From: Palsa-661 sp035535015
Lineage (GTDB): Bacteria > Actinomycetota > Acidimicrobiia > Acidimicrobiales > UBA8190
Length of the DNA: 64,000 nt
Assembly (NCBI GenBank): GCA_035535015.1
Contig: DATLQU010000011.1
Location: forward strand, 62,001-126,000
Direction of reading: 5' to 3'
In this document: positions 27,184 through 36,782 of the stretch, piece after piece
Position numbering within the stretch: position 1 is the stretch's first letter
How the letters are laid out: each line of letters opens with the position of its first letter
Notes under the pieces: model-generated
Seen by the model: the letters and a program-made list of their open reading frames with translations, nothing else
Told to the model about the DNA's origin: nothing
Database searches by the model: none
Position numbers and translations under genes: made by a program

Positions 27184-29481
27184 TCAGGGCGACCGCGCCG
27201 TTGCCATACGTGGCCGGTTCGTGGGGACTCGAGCGGCGGCGCGCCCCACAGCGGGGTCGGGCCGGCTCCGGGTGGTTGCCGGAAAGCCTGCGGGAGTCTC
27301 ACCGGCTGGGGCGCATAGGTCTGTGGTCGTTGCCACGACGGCTCCTGACCCCGTCGACGGCGTGGCGACGGCGCCGGCCCCCGGCGTCGTCGTCCTCACG
27401 GTGGCGAACAGACAGGCGGTGGTGCGGGTCGCCGGGGGCGAGGGGGCGCCGAGCTCGGTGGGCGCCGGGGGGTGAGCCACGATGTAGTTGAAGGCCTGGC
27501 GGACCACCGGTGCGGCAGCGGCCTCACCGTAGCCGCCACCTTGGATGACAGCGACGACGACGTACTTCGGATTCGGCTCGGGCCCGAAGCCCACGAACCA
27601 CGAGTTCGGCTGCTGCCCGGTAACCGAGGCGGTACCTGTCTTGCCCGCCAGCGGGAAGCTCGAGAGAGGGAAGCCCTGGAACGGCGCGTACGCGGTCCCC
27701 TGCGGACTCTGTACGACTCCTTCGAGACCGCTGAGTATCGCCTGATAGTTGGCAGGCGAATACGAGACGTGACCGGTCACCTTGGGTGCAACGCGCTCGA
27801 GTACCTTGCCGGTCACGGGATTGGTGATCCCGGCACCGATCTCTGGCGCGTAGCGCGTGCCGCCGTTGGCGAAGGTGGCGTAGGCCACAGCCGCTTCGAT
27901 CGGCGTGACGACAGTCCCGCCCTGCCCGAAGGCCATCTCGAGGTTGTTCCCGGTGAACCACTGACCATCGGGGTAGGCCTTTGGATTTTGCGCGTGCTCC
28001 TTGGCCACCACCTGAGGAGAGTCCACCCGTGCATATTGCGTCTCGCCGGGAAGGTCGATGCCAGTAACCTCCCCGTAGCTGAGGGCGTTGGCCGCGTCCT
28101 GGATAGGGGTTTCGCCGTACTTCCCGTTCGCCTTGTAGTCGTTCCAGAAATTGACACCGATGTTGTAGAAGAAATCGTCGCTCGAGACGGTGAGTGCTTG
28201 GCTGATGTCGAACAGGCCGCCACTTTCCCCGGGGGCGTCGTGATAAATGGAGCATCCGGGGGCGCCAACGGTACAGCCATTGATGGAGAAGTAGCCCTTG
28301 TCATCGTAGTACTCGTTCGGGGACCAGAGCCCGTCCTGTAGCGCGGCGGTAGCCGTCGCCAGCTTGAACGTCGAACCGGGCGGGAACAGTCCGTCGATCG
28401 CCCAGTCGTTGAGCGAACCGCTCGACTGGAGCTGCTGGTAGTGCGCCTCGGTAATCCCGTATGGGGTCCACCAGGTGGGGTCGTAGGTGGGCGAGGACAC
28501 GAGGGCCAGCACCGCTCCGGTCCGGGGATCAAGGGCCACGGCCGCCCCCTCCTGCGAGTGGAGGGTGGCGATCTCTGAGTCAAGGGCCTGCTGGAGAGTT
28601 TGTTCGAGGCCTTGGTCGATGTTGGTCACGAGGTTGTCGCCGGGTAAGGGCTGAGTCTTCCCGAGGCTGCCTACCACCTGCCCTTGGGCATCGACTTCGA
28701 CGTCCTGTACTCCCGGCTTCCCGCGCAAAACGCTCTGATACTGGTTCTCGACCCCGGTCTGACCGTAAAGGTCGCCCAGCTGATAGCCCTGGAAGTGGCG
28801 AGCACGGAGCTCTGCGCTGCTGATCTGACCGACGTATCCGAGCATCTGCACTCCGGTCTGTCCCATGGGGTAGGTGCGAGCGGTATCGGTGGTCACCGAG
28901 ACGCCGGGGAACTGTGCCGCGTGCTCACCGATGTACAGGACGTAGGGCATAGGTGCGTTCTGCATTATGGGCACTGGCTTGTACGGGCTGTTCTGGACGT
29001 TGGACAGGTCCGCCTGGATCTGGGCAGGAGAGATGTTGAGCAGGGCGGCCAGCTGCCCCTCGACGTAGGGGTGCTGCTGGGCCGAGACGCGCGACAGTGT
29101 GATCTCCCTTGTCGCCTGGTTGCCTACCATGACCCCGCCGCTACGGTCGAGGATGAGACCACGAGGCGCCGGCACCTCGACCTTGCGCACGGCGTTTTGA
29201 ATCACAGTCTGGGCGAATCCTTGGGTGTCCAGCACCTGCAAGTACCAAAGGCGGACAAACATGAGGGAGAAGAGCGCAGCTGACAGTGCGCCGATCACAC
29301 GCAGACGCACTACGGTGCGAGCCGGTGAAGGCTCTGCGGGCATGACCCTGTCCACAACGGTGCGTCGCGGTCGAATCCGCGGACCTTGCCGCGCGGCCGT
29401 CGTGGCCTTGCCAGGACGTGGTTTGCGAGGCTTCGGGTAGTAACGCCGTCCCCCGAAGGGGTGCCTGATCCTCGCTAGCAT
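27184..29481 (-). CDS. Penicillin-binding protein 2-like transpeptidase (class B PBP)
   Basis: From ATG 29481 the product is 765 residues. A basic tail precedes one membrane anchor (about 57-80, VVRLRVIGALSAALFSLMFV). A dimerisation domain has APRGLILDRSGGVMVGN (about 105-121). The transpeptidase motifs are PPGSTFK (nucleophile Ser370), SSD near 433 and AGKTGT near 627. It cross-links peptidoglycan outside the membrane, probably for elongation. The last 100 residues are Thr/Pro/Ala-rich and unlike the family. No RodA partner is adjacent, and base composition is lower in GC than the flanks. ATG 29481 lacks a clear ribosome site, so the start is uncertain. Confidence 0.88.
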   Translation of the reverse strand: MLARIRHPFGGRRYYPKPRKPRPGKATTAARQGPRIRPRRTVVDRVMPAEPSPARTVVRLRVIGALSAALFSLMFVRLWYLQVLDTQGFAQTVIQNAVRKVEVPAPRGLILDRSGGVMVGNQATREITLSRVSAQQHPYVEGQLAALLNISPAQIQADLSNVQNSPYKPVPIMQNAPMPYVLYIGEHAAQFPGVSVTTDTARTYPMGQTGVQMLGYVGQISSAELRARHFQGYQLGDLYGQTGVENQYQSVLRGKPGVQDVEVDAQGQVVGSLGKTQPLPGDNLVTNIDQGLEQTLQQALDSEIATLHSQEGAAVALDPRTGAVLALVSSPTYDPTWWTPYGITEAHYQQLQSSGSLNDWAIDGLFPPGSTFKLATATAALQDGLWSPNEYYDDKGYFSINGCTVGAPGCSIYHDAPGESGGLFDISQALTVSSDDFFYNIGVNFWNDYKANGKYGETPIQDAANALSYGEVTGIDLPGETQYARVDSPQVVAKEHAQNPKAYPDGQWFTGNNLEMAFGQGGTVVTPIEAAVAYATFANGGTRYAPEIGAGITNPVTGKVLERVAPKVTGHVSYSPANYQAILSGLEGVVQSPQGTAYAPFQGFPLSSFPLAGKTGTASVTGQQPNSWFVGFGPEPNPKYVVVAVIQGGGYGEAAAAPVVRQAFNYIVAHPPAPTELGAPSPPATRTTACLFATVRTTTPGAGAVATPSTGSGAVVATTTDLCAPAGETPAGFPATTRSRPDPAVGRAAARVPTNRPRMATARSP

Positions 29482-29971
29482 GATGGGGAGCGGGAGATGC
29501 CCGTGGTCGGTGCGGCTGCGAGTCTCAGCGCAGTGCGACGGCCGAGCCAACCGCCCCTGCCACTGTCGTTGATGTCGACATCCGCACGGTCGAAGGTATT
29601 GCGTGGCTCGAGGCTCGTGTGATGGAGGCGGTCAAGTGCGGGGTAGCTCTGCTGCTCGTCGTGGTCGGTTCGAGGCATCGTGGGAGGGGCTAATCCTGGG
29701 TCATCTTCTCGTGATCCGAGCTGACCACGCGATGGCCAACCCGCTTGGAAAGACGAAGGCGGCCTCGTCCCCCAGCACGAGGTTTGCGATACGGACTCCC
29801 TGATCGAGTTCCTGAGCAGTCTTCTCCGTCACGTCGGCATCTTTCGAGTGACCCCGGTCCTCGACGGGCTCTCGCTTGCCTCAGCCCAGACCATGAGGCA
29901 CAGGACGTGCCTGAGAGGGCCTGCCCTCGTACTTGTGAGAGCATCCCTGGGAAGAGGGTCCTGGCGGTGCG
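29482..29971. other. 490-bp gap between the two PBP genes
   Basis: Only short overlapping frames are present, without family similarity or ribosome sites. A promoter for the PBP2-like gene could lie here. In other genomes a rodA/ftsW gene often separates these PBPs; no trace of one is seen. Confidence 0.4.
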
Positions 29972-31516
29972 TCAACGGCTCGCCAACGCGTCTTGGATCA
30001 TCGTCTGCATCACGGGACCGGCGACAGAGGCACCAGTCGCCGACTGCGGCTGGTTCGGGATCATGACCGCGACGGCCACCCTCGGATTGGACGCCGGCGC
30101 AAAGGCGATCATCCAGTCCGTCGTCGCCGTGTTGCCCACGCCGACTTGAGCCGTACCGGTCTTCGCCGCCACGTCTTCGTTCGCATTGAAGATCCCGGCG
30201 GCCGTGCCCGACTGGGCCACCTGAGTCATGAGCCTGTTCACCGCCGAAGCGGTCTGGGAAGAGGTAGCTCGTGTCCATGGTGTCGGCCGGTAGGTCTTCA
30301 CCAAGTTTCCCTGCGAGTCCCGAATCTGTGACAGCACGTGCGGAGTCATGACGACCCCTCCGTTCGCGATCCCGGACGCCACAGCCGCCATCTGTAGCGG
30401 ACTCGCGATCGTGCATTTCTGGCCAATCGAGGAAAAGGCGAGAAAGATCTCCGCGTTCTGATAGCAACCCGGCTGAAGAAACTTCGAGACCTGATAGCGC
30501 GAATGCGGCAGGTCAACCGGCGGTTGCTGGTTGAATCCAAACGAATCCGCTTCGGCTCGCATGGATGATGCACCGATCTTCGTTCCCAAGGTGGCGTAGC
30601 CGGTGTCACACGAGGGCGGCAGCATCTCAGCGATCGTGCCCCCACAACCGGCATTGCCATAGTTGCACAGCGGCGTCGTCTGGCCGCCGAAAGTATTGGG
30701 GGGAATGCAGGTGTAGTCGGGCATGGGGGTAGCGACCAGCTGGGGGGCGTGCTCGTACGCCGCTGAGGTCGTGACGATCTTGAAGGTCGAACCTGGGGGG
30801 AAGATGTCCTGGTAGGTGAGAGCGGTGAGCGGATCGAACCCTCCGGAGTTGGGCGTGGTGTAGGCCTTCCACGCCTTCCCTGCCACCGTCTCGACGCACT
30901 CGCTCCCGGTTGCCACGACTTTCGTGACTGCGCATTTGAGCGAAGTCAGGGGACCGGGGTCGAAGGTGGGATTCGAGTACATGGCTTCGATCGCACCCGT
31001 CGAGGGGGCCAGCACCACGATGGCTCCATTCCGGCCGCCGAGTGCTTTCCTCGCGTCGGTCTGGAGCTTGTTGGACAAGGTGAGGCTGACCGTGTCCGTG
31101 ATGGTGCGTGTCACCAGGAAGTCCTTGAGAGACTTGATAGGCGGATTGTGAGCAAGCAGATCGGAGTTGTACGAGGCCTCCACACCGCTCAACCCGTAGA
31201 CGTAGGAGAAATAACCAGTGACCTGTCCGAAGAGCGCCCCGGTCGGGTACTGGCGTTCGTACTTGTAGATGCTGCCCTTCGGCGCCAGGACCGATTCGGC
31301 CAGTACGACGCCATCTGCGCTCTCGATCACCCCCCGGGTCTGGCTGTACTTCATAGCGATCACCTGAGGGTTCTGCGGAGCGTTCGCATACTGGTGGGCC
31401 TTTAGTACCTGGATGTTGTTCAGCTGCCCGAACAACAGGACAAAGCAGGCGACAATCGTCAATCCGAGCCAGCGGATCCGTCCTGATAGTTCTCCAGAGT
31501 TAACGCGACGCATCAC
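29972..31516 (-). CDS. pbpA: PbpA-type penicillin-binding protein (class B transpeptidase)
   Basis: The 514-residue product resembles mycobacterial PbpA. A membrane anchor lies at about 13-31 (IRWLGLTIVACFVLLFGQL), a pedestal domain follows (RGVIESADGVVLAES), and the catalytic motifs are PPGSTFK (Ser243), SCDTGY near 303 and AAKTGT near 455. The middle motif is SxD rather than SxN. It has an unusual number of extracytoplasmic cysteines (for example CNYGNAGCGG). GTG 31516 directly follows the TGA of the methyltransferase gene, with ATG 31513 as an alternative. It is read with the methyltransferase and acetyltransferase genes. Confidence 0.88.
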   Translation of the reverse strand: MMRRVNSGELSGRIRWLGLTIVACFVLLFGQLNNIQVLKAHQYANAPQNPQVIAMKYSQTRGVIESADGVVLAESVLAPKGSIYKYERQYPTGALFGQVTGYFSYVYGLSGVEASYNSDLLAHNPPIKSLKDFLVTRTITDTVSLTLSNKLQTDARKALGGRNGAIVVLAPSTGAIEAMYSNPTFDPGPLTSLKCAVTKVVATGSECVETVAGKAWKAYTTPNSGGFDPLTALTYQDIFPPGSTFKIVTTSAAYEHAPQLVATPMPDYTCIPPNTFGGQTTPLCNYGNAGCGGTIAEMLPPSCDTGYATLGTKIGASSMRAEADSFGFNQQPPVDLPHSRYQVSKFLQPGCYQNAEIFLAFSSIGQKCTIASPLQMAAVASGIANGGVVMTPHVLSQIRDSQGNLVKTYRPTPWTRATSSQTASAVNRLMTQVAQSGTAAGIFNANEDVAAKTGTAQVGVGNTATTDWMIAFAPASNPRVAVAVMIPNQPQSATGASVAGPVMQTMIQDALASR

Positions 31517-32371
31517 TCACGGCTTGGTCCCCACGACAACCGCTGCTTCGGAGATCACGGGAACGACGGACACATCCCTGAATCCGGCCGTGTCGAAGTA
31601 CTGTCGCCAGATCTCTGCAGATACCGGACGCTCTTGGATGCGGAGGCCGAAGCGGCAAACATTCTTCGTGAGACGCCACCAGCCGGCGGGTCCGCGCCGG
31701 GCCAGCACCGCCACTTTGGACATGATGATGGCACGATCATGCGCCGTCGTCCCCCGTCCAAACATCATGTCTCCGATCACCAATCGGCCTCCCGGCCGAA
31801 GCCACCGGGCGACCTCTCGCACCAGAGCCTCCTTGTCTCGGTCGCGCAGGTGATGCAAGGCGTAATTGGAGACGACGAGATCGACGCTTTCGGAAGGAAG
31901 GTCGAACGCCTCCACCGAGGAGACGACGCCGACAACGGTTTCGAGATCGGCCTCTGCGGCCTTTTCCTCCAGACGCCTTACCATGGCGGGACTCAGATCG
32001 ACCGCCGTGACGCGGGCCCCGCCCTGAGCCAATGGCAGACTCAGCTGCCCGGTACCACAACCAAGATCCACCGCGACGGTGCCATCGTGCACCTCGGCTA
32101 TGTTCAACACGGCCTTGATGACCCTTTCGAGACCGACCGACCCTTCGTGGTCCCATGTGGTGGCTCGGCGATTCCATCTCCGTTCCGGGAGCCAGCGACC
32201 GAAAGAGTCGAGCCGCCGATCCGATTTGAACGGCGGCTCACTACGATCGCCTCTCAAGAGGGTCAACGCCGGTTCGAAGATTTCGCCATGGACGAAATCA
32301 GGACCCGGTGACGGGGCCGCCGCCACCTCGCTGAAGAGATCACCATGGGGGCAGTTTGATCTTTCAATCAT
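31517..32371 (-). CDS. Class I SAM-dependent methyltransferase
   Basis: Start at ATG 32371 (MIERSNCPHGDLFSEV) after GAGAGCGTA gives 284 residues. The SAM-binding motif I is VAVDLGCGTGQLSLPL (about residues 95-110). Acidic VTAVDLSPAMVRRL follows, then motif IV VDLVVSNYALHHL and RWLRPGGRLVIGDMMFG. The fold is a small-molecule or lipid methyltransferase of the UbiE-like type. Its substrate is unknown. It sits 16 bp after the GNAT gene and abuts pbpA, so the three form a unit. Confidence 0.85.
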   Translation of the reverse strand: MIERSNCPHGDLFSEVAAAPSPGPDFVHGEIFEPALTLLRGDRSEPPFKSDRRLDSFGRWLPERRWNRRATTWDHEGSVGLERVIKAVLNIAEVHDGTVAVDLGCGTGQLSLPLAQGGARVTAVDLSPAMVRRLEEKAAEADLETVVGVVSSVEAFDLPSESVDLVVSNYALHHLRDRDKEALVREVARWLRPGGRLVIGDMMFGRGTTAHDRAIIMSKVAVLARRGPAGWWRLTKNVCRFGLRIQERPVSAEIWRQYFDTAGFRDVSVVPVISEAAVVVGTKP

Positions 32372-32387
32372 TACGCTCTCATGAAGT

Positions 32388-33098
32388 TTACGCGTGGAGC
32401 GAAAGATGGTACCGAATGAACTCCTCCCCACTGCGACTCGTCAGCTCCCCGACGCGCTCCCAGCCCAAGTGCTCATAGAATTCTCCAGCTGCCAGGTCAG
32501 GAGGCGTGACCAGCACCAATTCGTCGAGACCCGCATGGTGACCGGTATTTCGCGCTTCATCGAGTAAGGCCCTACCGACCCCGTGGCCCTGGGCATCTTC
32601 GCGCACCATGACGTGTGTCACTTCCCCGATGACCGGTACCCAGGCACTAGGGGAGCTGGTGTCGATGGCATCGGCGCCGATGATCCCACCGGGCGACAGG
32701 TGATCTGCTCGAACGTGGCGCCGCAGCAATGTGTCCAGCATGCGAATCAGCCCGCGGACGTAGCGAACGGCCCGGGTGCTAAGCAGTTCCTTGGCAAATC
32801 GCGGGCTGCTCATCGCTCGCACCAGCAGCCAGAATGCGAGCGCGTGTCCATGGTGGCGCACGATCGTGCGAAAGTGTCTATCTGGGCGGAGGGCGCCCAA
32901 CAGGACGCCAACGACGTTGCCGTCGCCGTCCACGGCAGCGAGGGCGATGCCGTGGACGCTGTCGACCCAGGCCCGATGATAGCAACGTATGAACCCATTT
33001 CCGCACCGGGCCAGGAACTCCATGTCGAGCACGTCACGATGAAGACGGCTACTGATTTTGACATCCCCCTGGTGAAGGGGACGCACGGTCACCACCAT
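32388..33098 (-). CDS. GNAT family N-acetyltransferase
   Basis: ATG 33098 (MVVTVRPLHQGDVKISSR) gives 236 residues. The acetyl-CoA binding motif is VIGEVTHVMVREDAQGHGVG (about 160-179) with the signature DAQGHGVGRALLDEA, then VTPPDLAAGEFYEHLGWERV near the C-terminus. About 60 residues in the middle (FWLLVRAMSSPRFAKELLST) are an insertion. The substrate could be an amine, amino acid or protein N-terminus. It is divergent from the hydrolase at 33143, so both promoters share a 44-bp gap. Confidence 0.8.
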   Translation of the reverse strand: MVVTVRPLHQGDVKISSRLHRDVLDMEFLARCGNGFIRCYHRAWVDSVHGIALAAVDGDGNVVGVLLGALRPDRHFRTIVRHHGHALAFWLLVRAMSSPRFAKELLSTRAVRYVRGLIRMLDTLLRRHVRADHLSPGGIIGADAIDTSSPSAWVPVIGEVTHVMVREDAQGHGVGRALLDEARNTGHHAGLDELVLVTPPDLAAGEFYEHLGWERVGELTSRSGEEFIRYHLSLHA

Positions 33099-33142
33099 GG
33101 CCGACCGGCCCCTGGTCCATCGACGCCAAAGGTGCCGGCTCG

Positions 33143-34249
33143 ATGCCCGGTACGCTGCACACATTGAAGCGACGGAACGTCACTCGAGGGGAGCGAAGCC
33201 GCCATCGGCGTGCTCTGGTCGTCGTGCTCGTGGGGGTTGGCGCCCTCGCCGTGACTTTGGCTGTTCACGGGAGGCACAGCCGCGCTCCCGACAACCGGAT
33301 GAGGTCGGCCGAGCCAACGACCTCGGGCTCCAAGCCGACCTCCTCGAAGACGTCTACGAAGATCATCCCCGTCACCGTGGTGGGGTCCTATGCGGTAGGA
33401 ACCATGAGCCTCGACGTCGCCGGTCCATCCGGAAGCCCGACTCGAGTACTGCCCACGACGGTGTGGTACCCGGCGAACGGCGGTCGCAAGGGGCTCGTCC
33501 CCGGCGTGGCCCACGGCCCATTCCCACTTCTCGTCTTCTCGCAGGGTTACAATATTTCGGTCTCCTCTTATGCGGGCCTGCTCACAGACTGGGCCTCCGC
33601 TGGTTTCGTCGTGGCCGCTCCCACGTATCCGCACACCGATCCGTCTGATCCGGCGGCGCTTGACGAAAATGACATCGTGAATCACCCGGCAGACCTGCGG
33701 GCTGTGATCACCGCCGTACTCGGCAATGCGGAAGGACCGGGTTCTGTGCTCTCCGGTCTGATCAAAGCCAGTGAGATCGGCTTGGTCGGCCACTCCGACG
33801 GCGGCGATGTCAGTCTGGCAGTGGCAGACAACTCGTGCTGCCGGGACGTAAGGGTCAAAGCCGTAGCGATCCTGTCCGGAGCAGAGCTGGTTACTTTCGG
33901 CGGACGCTACTTCGGCCGTGTCTCCGTACCCCTGCTCGCGGTTCAAGGCAGCGCCGACCCCATCAACGTTCCCGCGTGCAGCGTCCAGTTCTATGACGCC
34001 GCCAACCCTCCCAAGTACTACCTCGACCTTCTGAGAGCTTCGCACGAGCCGCCCTATACCGAGGCGGGGACCACCGATCAGAGAATTGTGGCCCGGGTCA
34101 CCACCGACTTCTTTGACGCCGAGCTGGCGGGCCAGACCGCAGGAACAGGGGCCATCATGATCGGTGGGGATGTGGCCGGCACCGCCCAAATCACCGCCGG
34201 TGTCTCGGCGCCACCGTCGTCGGGCACCTGTCCGGGTGCGCCGGGATGA
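33143..34249 (+). CDS. Secreted or anchored alpha/beta hydrolase (PAF-acetylhydrolase/chlorophyllase-like)
   Basis: The 368-residue product has an N-terminal membrane or signal segment (RRALVVVLVGVGALAVTLAV, about residues 23-42) and a Ser/Thr/Lys linker. The hydrolase domain starts at LPTTVWYPANGG (about 104) and continues with GPFPLLVFSQGY (oxyanion region). The nucleophile elbow is GLVGHSDGG, and the acid lies in LLAVQGSADPINVP. The late His is in RASHEPPY. It would cleave esters outside the cytoplasm. It lacks the C-terminal lipase extensions. Confidence 0.8.
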   Translation: MPGTLHTLKRRNVTRGERSRHRRALVVVLVGVGALAVTLAVHGRHSRAPDNRMRSAEPTTSGSKPTSSKTSTKIIPVTVVGSYAVGTMSLDVAGPSGSPTRVLPTTVWYPANGGRKGLVPGVAHGPFPLLVFSQGYNISVSSYAGLLTDWASAGFVVAAPTYPHTDPSDPAALDENDIVNHPADLRAVITAVLGNAEGPGSVLSGLIKASEIGLVGHSDGGDVSLAVADNSCCRDVRVKAVAILSGAELVTFGGRYFGRVSVPLLAVQGSADPINVPACSVQFYDAANPPKYYLDLLRASHEPPYTEAGTTDQRIVARVTTDFFDAELAGQTAGTGAIMIGGDVAGTAQITAGVSAPPSSGTCPGAPG

Positions 34250-34278
34250 ATGTGCGGACAGCTCTGCTGGAGTCGGCA

Positions 34279-35775
34279 TCATGCCGCCAACGATGTCCGC
34301 GCAACGACGCCACCGCTGCAGTTGGGGGTGGGGGTCACGCGAACGGGAGCTGCGACCTGTGGGAGCGCAGGGAGTTGTAACACCGACTGGTCGATCGCGT
34401 CGGCCATGGCGATCTGTCCGGCCGCGTTCGGGTGCAGGTGATCACCGGAATCGTACGGCGGGAACATGACGTTGGGCGTGCACGCACCGTTGAACACGTC
34501 TGCGACCGTGGGCGCCAGGTCGAGCACGCCATCGAACGCGCCGGACGTCGTGATCCAATTATCGACCTGTTCCAGCTCGCTCTGATCGAGGGGTGTCCAC
34601 AGCTCATCGTGGTTCGTGGCGCGAGGCAGTAGCGTCACGGCGACGATCGGTAGCCGTGCCTGGTGAACGAGGGCGATGGCCTGCTCGTAGCCGGCTATGA
34701 GCTGCCCAGCGGTGGCGCCGAACCACAGGTCGTTGGTGCCGAGGAACACGATGACCTCCGACACGCCTGATTGGTCGAGCGCGTCGCGGGCGAGGCGCGT
34801 GAGCCCGGAGGGCCCACCTCCGGTTTTGTCGTCCGTGGGCACGACTGAGGTAAGTGCGTTGGCGGTGATCGCCTCGTTGACCACGGCCTGTTGCTGCGAA
34901 GTCGGCAACTTGTCGATCCGCTGCTGGAGCACGTCGGTCCAGCGGAGGGTGGAATTGAACCCTTCCGTGATGGAATCACCGACGACGACGATGCTGCCTT
35001 TGCCGGTGCTCTGGAGAACGTCGACGGCGTCCACCCACCGTGTCCAGGGGCTGGCCACGCTGAGCCCCGCGCCGGTGACGGACCCCGTGAGATCCCCCCC
35101 GCCGTTGGGCGTAAAGTACGAGGCGATCTTCGTACAACACGGATGGACAGACCCAAGCTCCGTGTCGCTCACAAAGAGACTGATCGCCAGGGTCTGCATG
35201 GCGCTCACGCCCATCGAAGCGGGATCGGTGTAGATGTACCGGCCCACGGGGATGCTGGCGCCCGAGTGCCCGGCGAATGTCAGTTGGTGAAGCGTACCGG
35301 GGACGATGGCGGTCCCCGCCGCGTCGAGTCCGACCGTCGCCGCCCCGATGACCAGCGGCTCATTGCCGAAGACGTTGGAGATTCGCACCCTGACCGCCTC
35401 TCCCCCCACGCCCAAGGTCGCCAGGTCCCGAACCGTCACGTCATGGGCTGTCCCGTAGCCCCACGCCATCGCCGAGCCCCAGGCCACGCGCCAGACCGGG
35501 CTTGGGAGGGCGACCGTGGTCGAGGTGGTCGAGGTGACGGCGTGGACGATCGGGCGCTGGCTTTCCGGTCGATCGGGGGAGTTGCCCATCACGAATGTGA
35601 TCGTGACGAGTGCAGTCGCGACCACGGCGACAGCAAGACCGACCACGATGATCTTGGCTCGGCCGTGGAAGACACTTCTCTGGTCTCGCCCCCCTACCCG
35701 ATGTGAGTTCACCGGTGGCGCGTTCAGCTCGTCACCGGTGCCCGACCACATGAGCATGGCCCTGCTGGAGTGCAC
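34279..35775 (-). CDS. Membrane-anchored SGNH/GDSL esterase
   Basis: The 498-residue product has one N-terminal hydrophobic anchor (IIVVGLAVAVVATALVTITF, about 42-61) and a jelly-roll-like domain (ISNVFGNEPLVIGAATVGL). The GDSL domain follows: block I VVVGDSITEG (Ser near 272), block III FLGTNDLWF, and block V GDHLHPNAAGQ with catalytic Asp/His. It resembles extracellular esterases acting on polysaccharides or lipids. Two cysteines sit together in VHPCCTKIAS. It converges on the alpha/beta hydrolase gene. Confidence 0.85.
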   Translation of the reverse strand: MHSSRAMLMWSGTGDELNAPPVNSHRVGGRDQRSVFHGRAKIIVVGLAVAVVATALVTITFVMGNSPDRPESQRPIVHAVTSTTSTTVALPSPVWRVAWGSAMAWGYGTAHDVTVRDLATLGVGGEAVRVRISNVFGNEPLVIGAATVGLDAAGTAIVPGTLHQLTFAGHSGASIPVGRYIYTDPASMGVSAMQTLAISLFVSDTELGSVHPCCTKIASYFTPNGGGDLTGSVTGAGLSVASPWTRWVDAVDVLQSTGKGSIVVVGDSITEGFNSTLRWTDVLQQRIDKLPTSQQQAVVNEAITANALTSVVPTDDKTGGGPSGLTRLARDALDQSGVSEVIVFLGTNDLWFGATAGQLIAGYEQAIALVHQARLPIVAVTLLPRATNHDELWTPLDQSELEQVDNWITTSGAFDGVLDLAPTVADVFNGACTPNVMFPPYDSGDHLHPNAAGQIAMADAIDQSVLQLPALPQVAAPVRVTPTPNCSGGVVARTSLAA

Positions 35776-36149
35776 CCGTGCTCATCCACCTGGGCAGATC
35801 CGACTCTCACCTGTCGGCTCTCGTCAATCTAAGGTCCGATCCAGATCGAGCCCGCGTGGCCGGATCTTCAGGCCGTCGCCGTCCAGCACCCTCATAGAGG
35901 GCCAGTCTTTGCCGCGGGACCTGAAGAAATGATGACACGATGCTCGATCTGGCTGTCAGCATGCCCCCCCATGACCCGACGAAAGCCATCGATATGTGCT
36001 CGATTCTTGGTTGGCCTAGAGGATAGGGCGTGACTCTGGGCCCCCACGTTGCGCCAGCCGATGAGTTTGGCCGGGCCCTCCACGAGCCCGCGCCGTCCTC
36101 GCCGAGGGGGTTGTTTCGCCGCCATGGTGGTGCCGGGCTTCATGCGGCG
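35776..36149. other. Intergenic; nothing recognisable
   Basis: The stretch between the SGNH gene and the ribbon-helix-helix fragment has only shadow frames on both strands. It presumably holds the promoter of the SGNH gene. No repeat or RNA gene is seen. Confidence 0.4.
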
Positions 36150-36782
36150 TTGGATGGTGAGATCATCGGGGCCGAGACACGCACGACCAGAACCAGCACG
36201 ATCCCCACCGACACTGACATCGAAGCGGTGGCCGACGATGCCGAACACGGTTACGTCCCGGACGTCCTCATGACCCGCAGGCGAGGACGGCCCATGCTCG
36301 GCCGTGCGTCCGCCGAGGTCGTGCCCGTGCGGCTCGACCCTGACCTCGAGCAGGCAGTCGAAGAGGGCGCTGAGACGGAGCACACGACCAGGAGTCAGAT
36401 CATCCGCCAGGCCTTGCGAGGGTTCCTCGACGTGACCGGACAGCCTGTTGATGTCAAAGAGCCGGCGAGCGCCTTGACCAGGAAGGACTCGGGATTTCGT
36501 CCGCCCGGTGGCGTCGCCGGCGGCGGCGCCGGCACGCCGGAGGAGCGGTGCCGCCGGTGGCGGGGTCCGCCGGCTGTGGTAGTCAGAAGTGCATGGCCCC
36601 GTCGCGACCCTTTCGCTTCGCCGCTCAGCTCTCCACCGCTCCCGATGCGGCGTCCTGGGCCGCCCAGGCCCGCAAGGCCGAGGATCTGGGCTTCTCCACC
36701 CTGCTCATGCCCGATCACTTCGGCGACCAGCTGGCGCCGGTCCCAGCGCTCATGGCGGCGGCCGACGCCACCACCAGGCTAA
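36150..36782 (+). pseudogene. Ribbon-helix-helix (CopG/antitoxin-like) protein, probably with its end lost
   Basis: The open frame carries an antitoxin-like segment: TDTDIEAVADDAEHGYVPDV, RRRGRPMLG, VPVRLDPDLEQAVEEGAETE and TTRSQIIRQALRGFLDV. This matches ribbon-helix-helix regulators whose chain normally ends a few residues later. Here the frame runs on in low-complexity sequence to 36782, 190 bases into the oxidoreductase gene, so the native stop appears lost. No clear start codon with a ribosome site is present; TTG 36150 is only a guess. No toxin gene is visible next to it. Confidence 0.4.

Noticed and set aside
34279..35775. Reading the plus-strand frame at 34891-35706 as a gene
   Set aside because: It is antisense to the SGNH esterase, whose catalytic blocks are complete.
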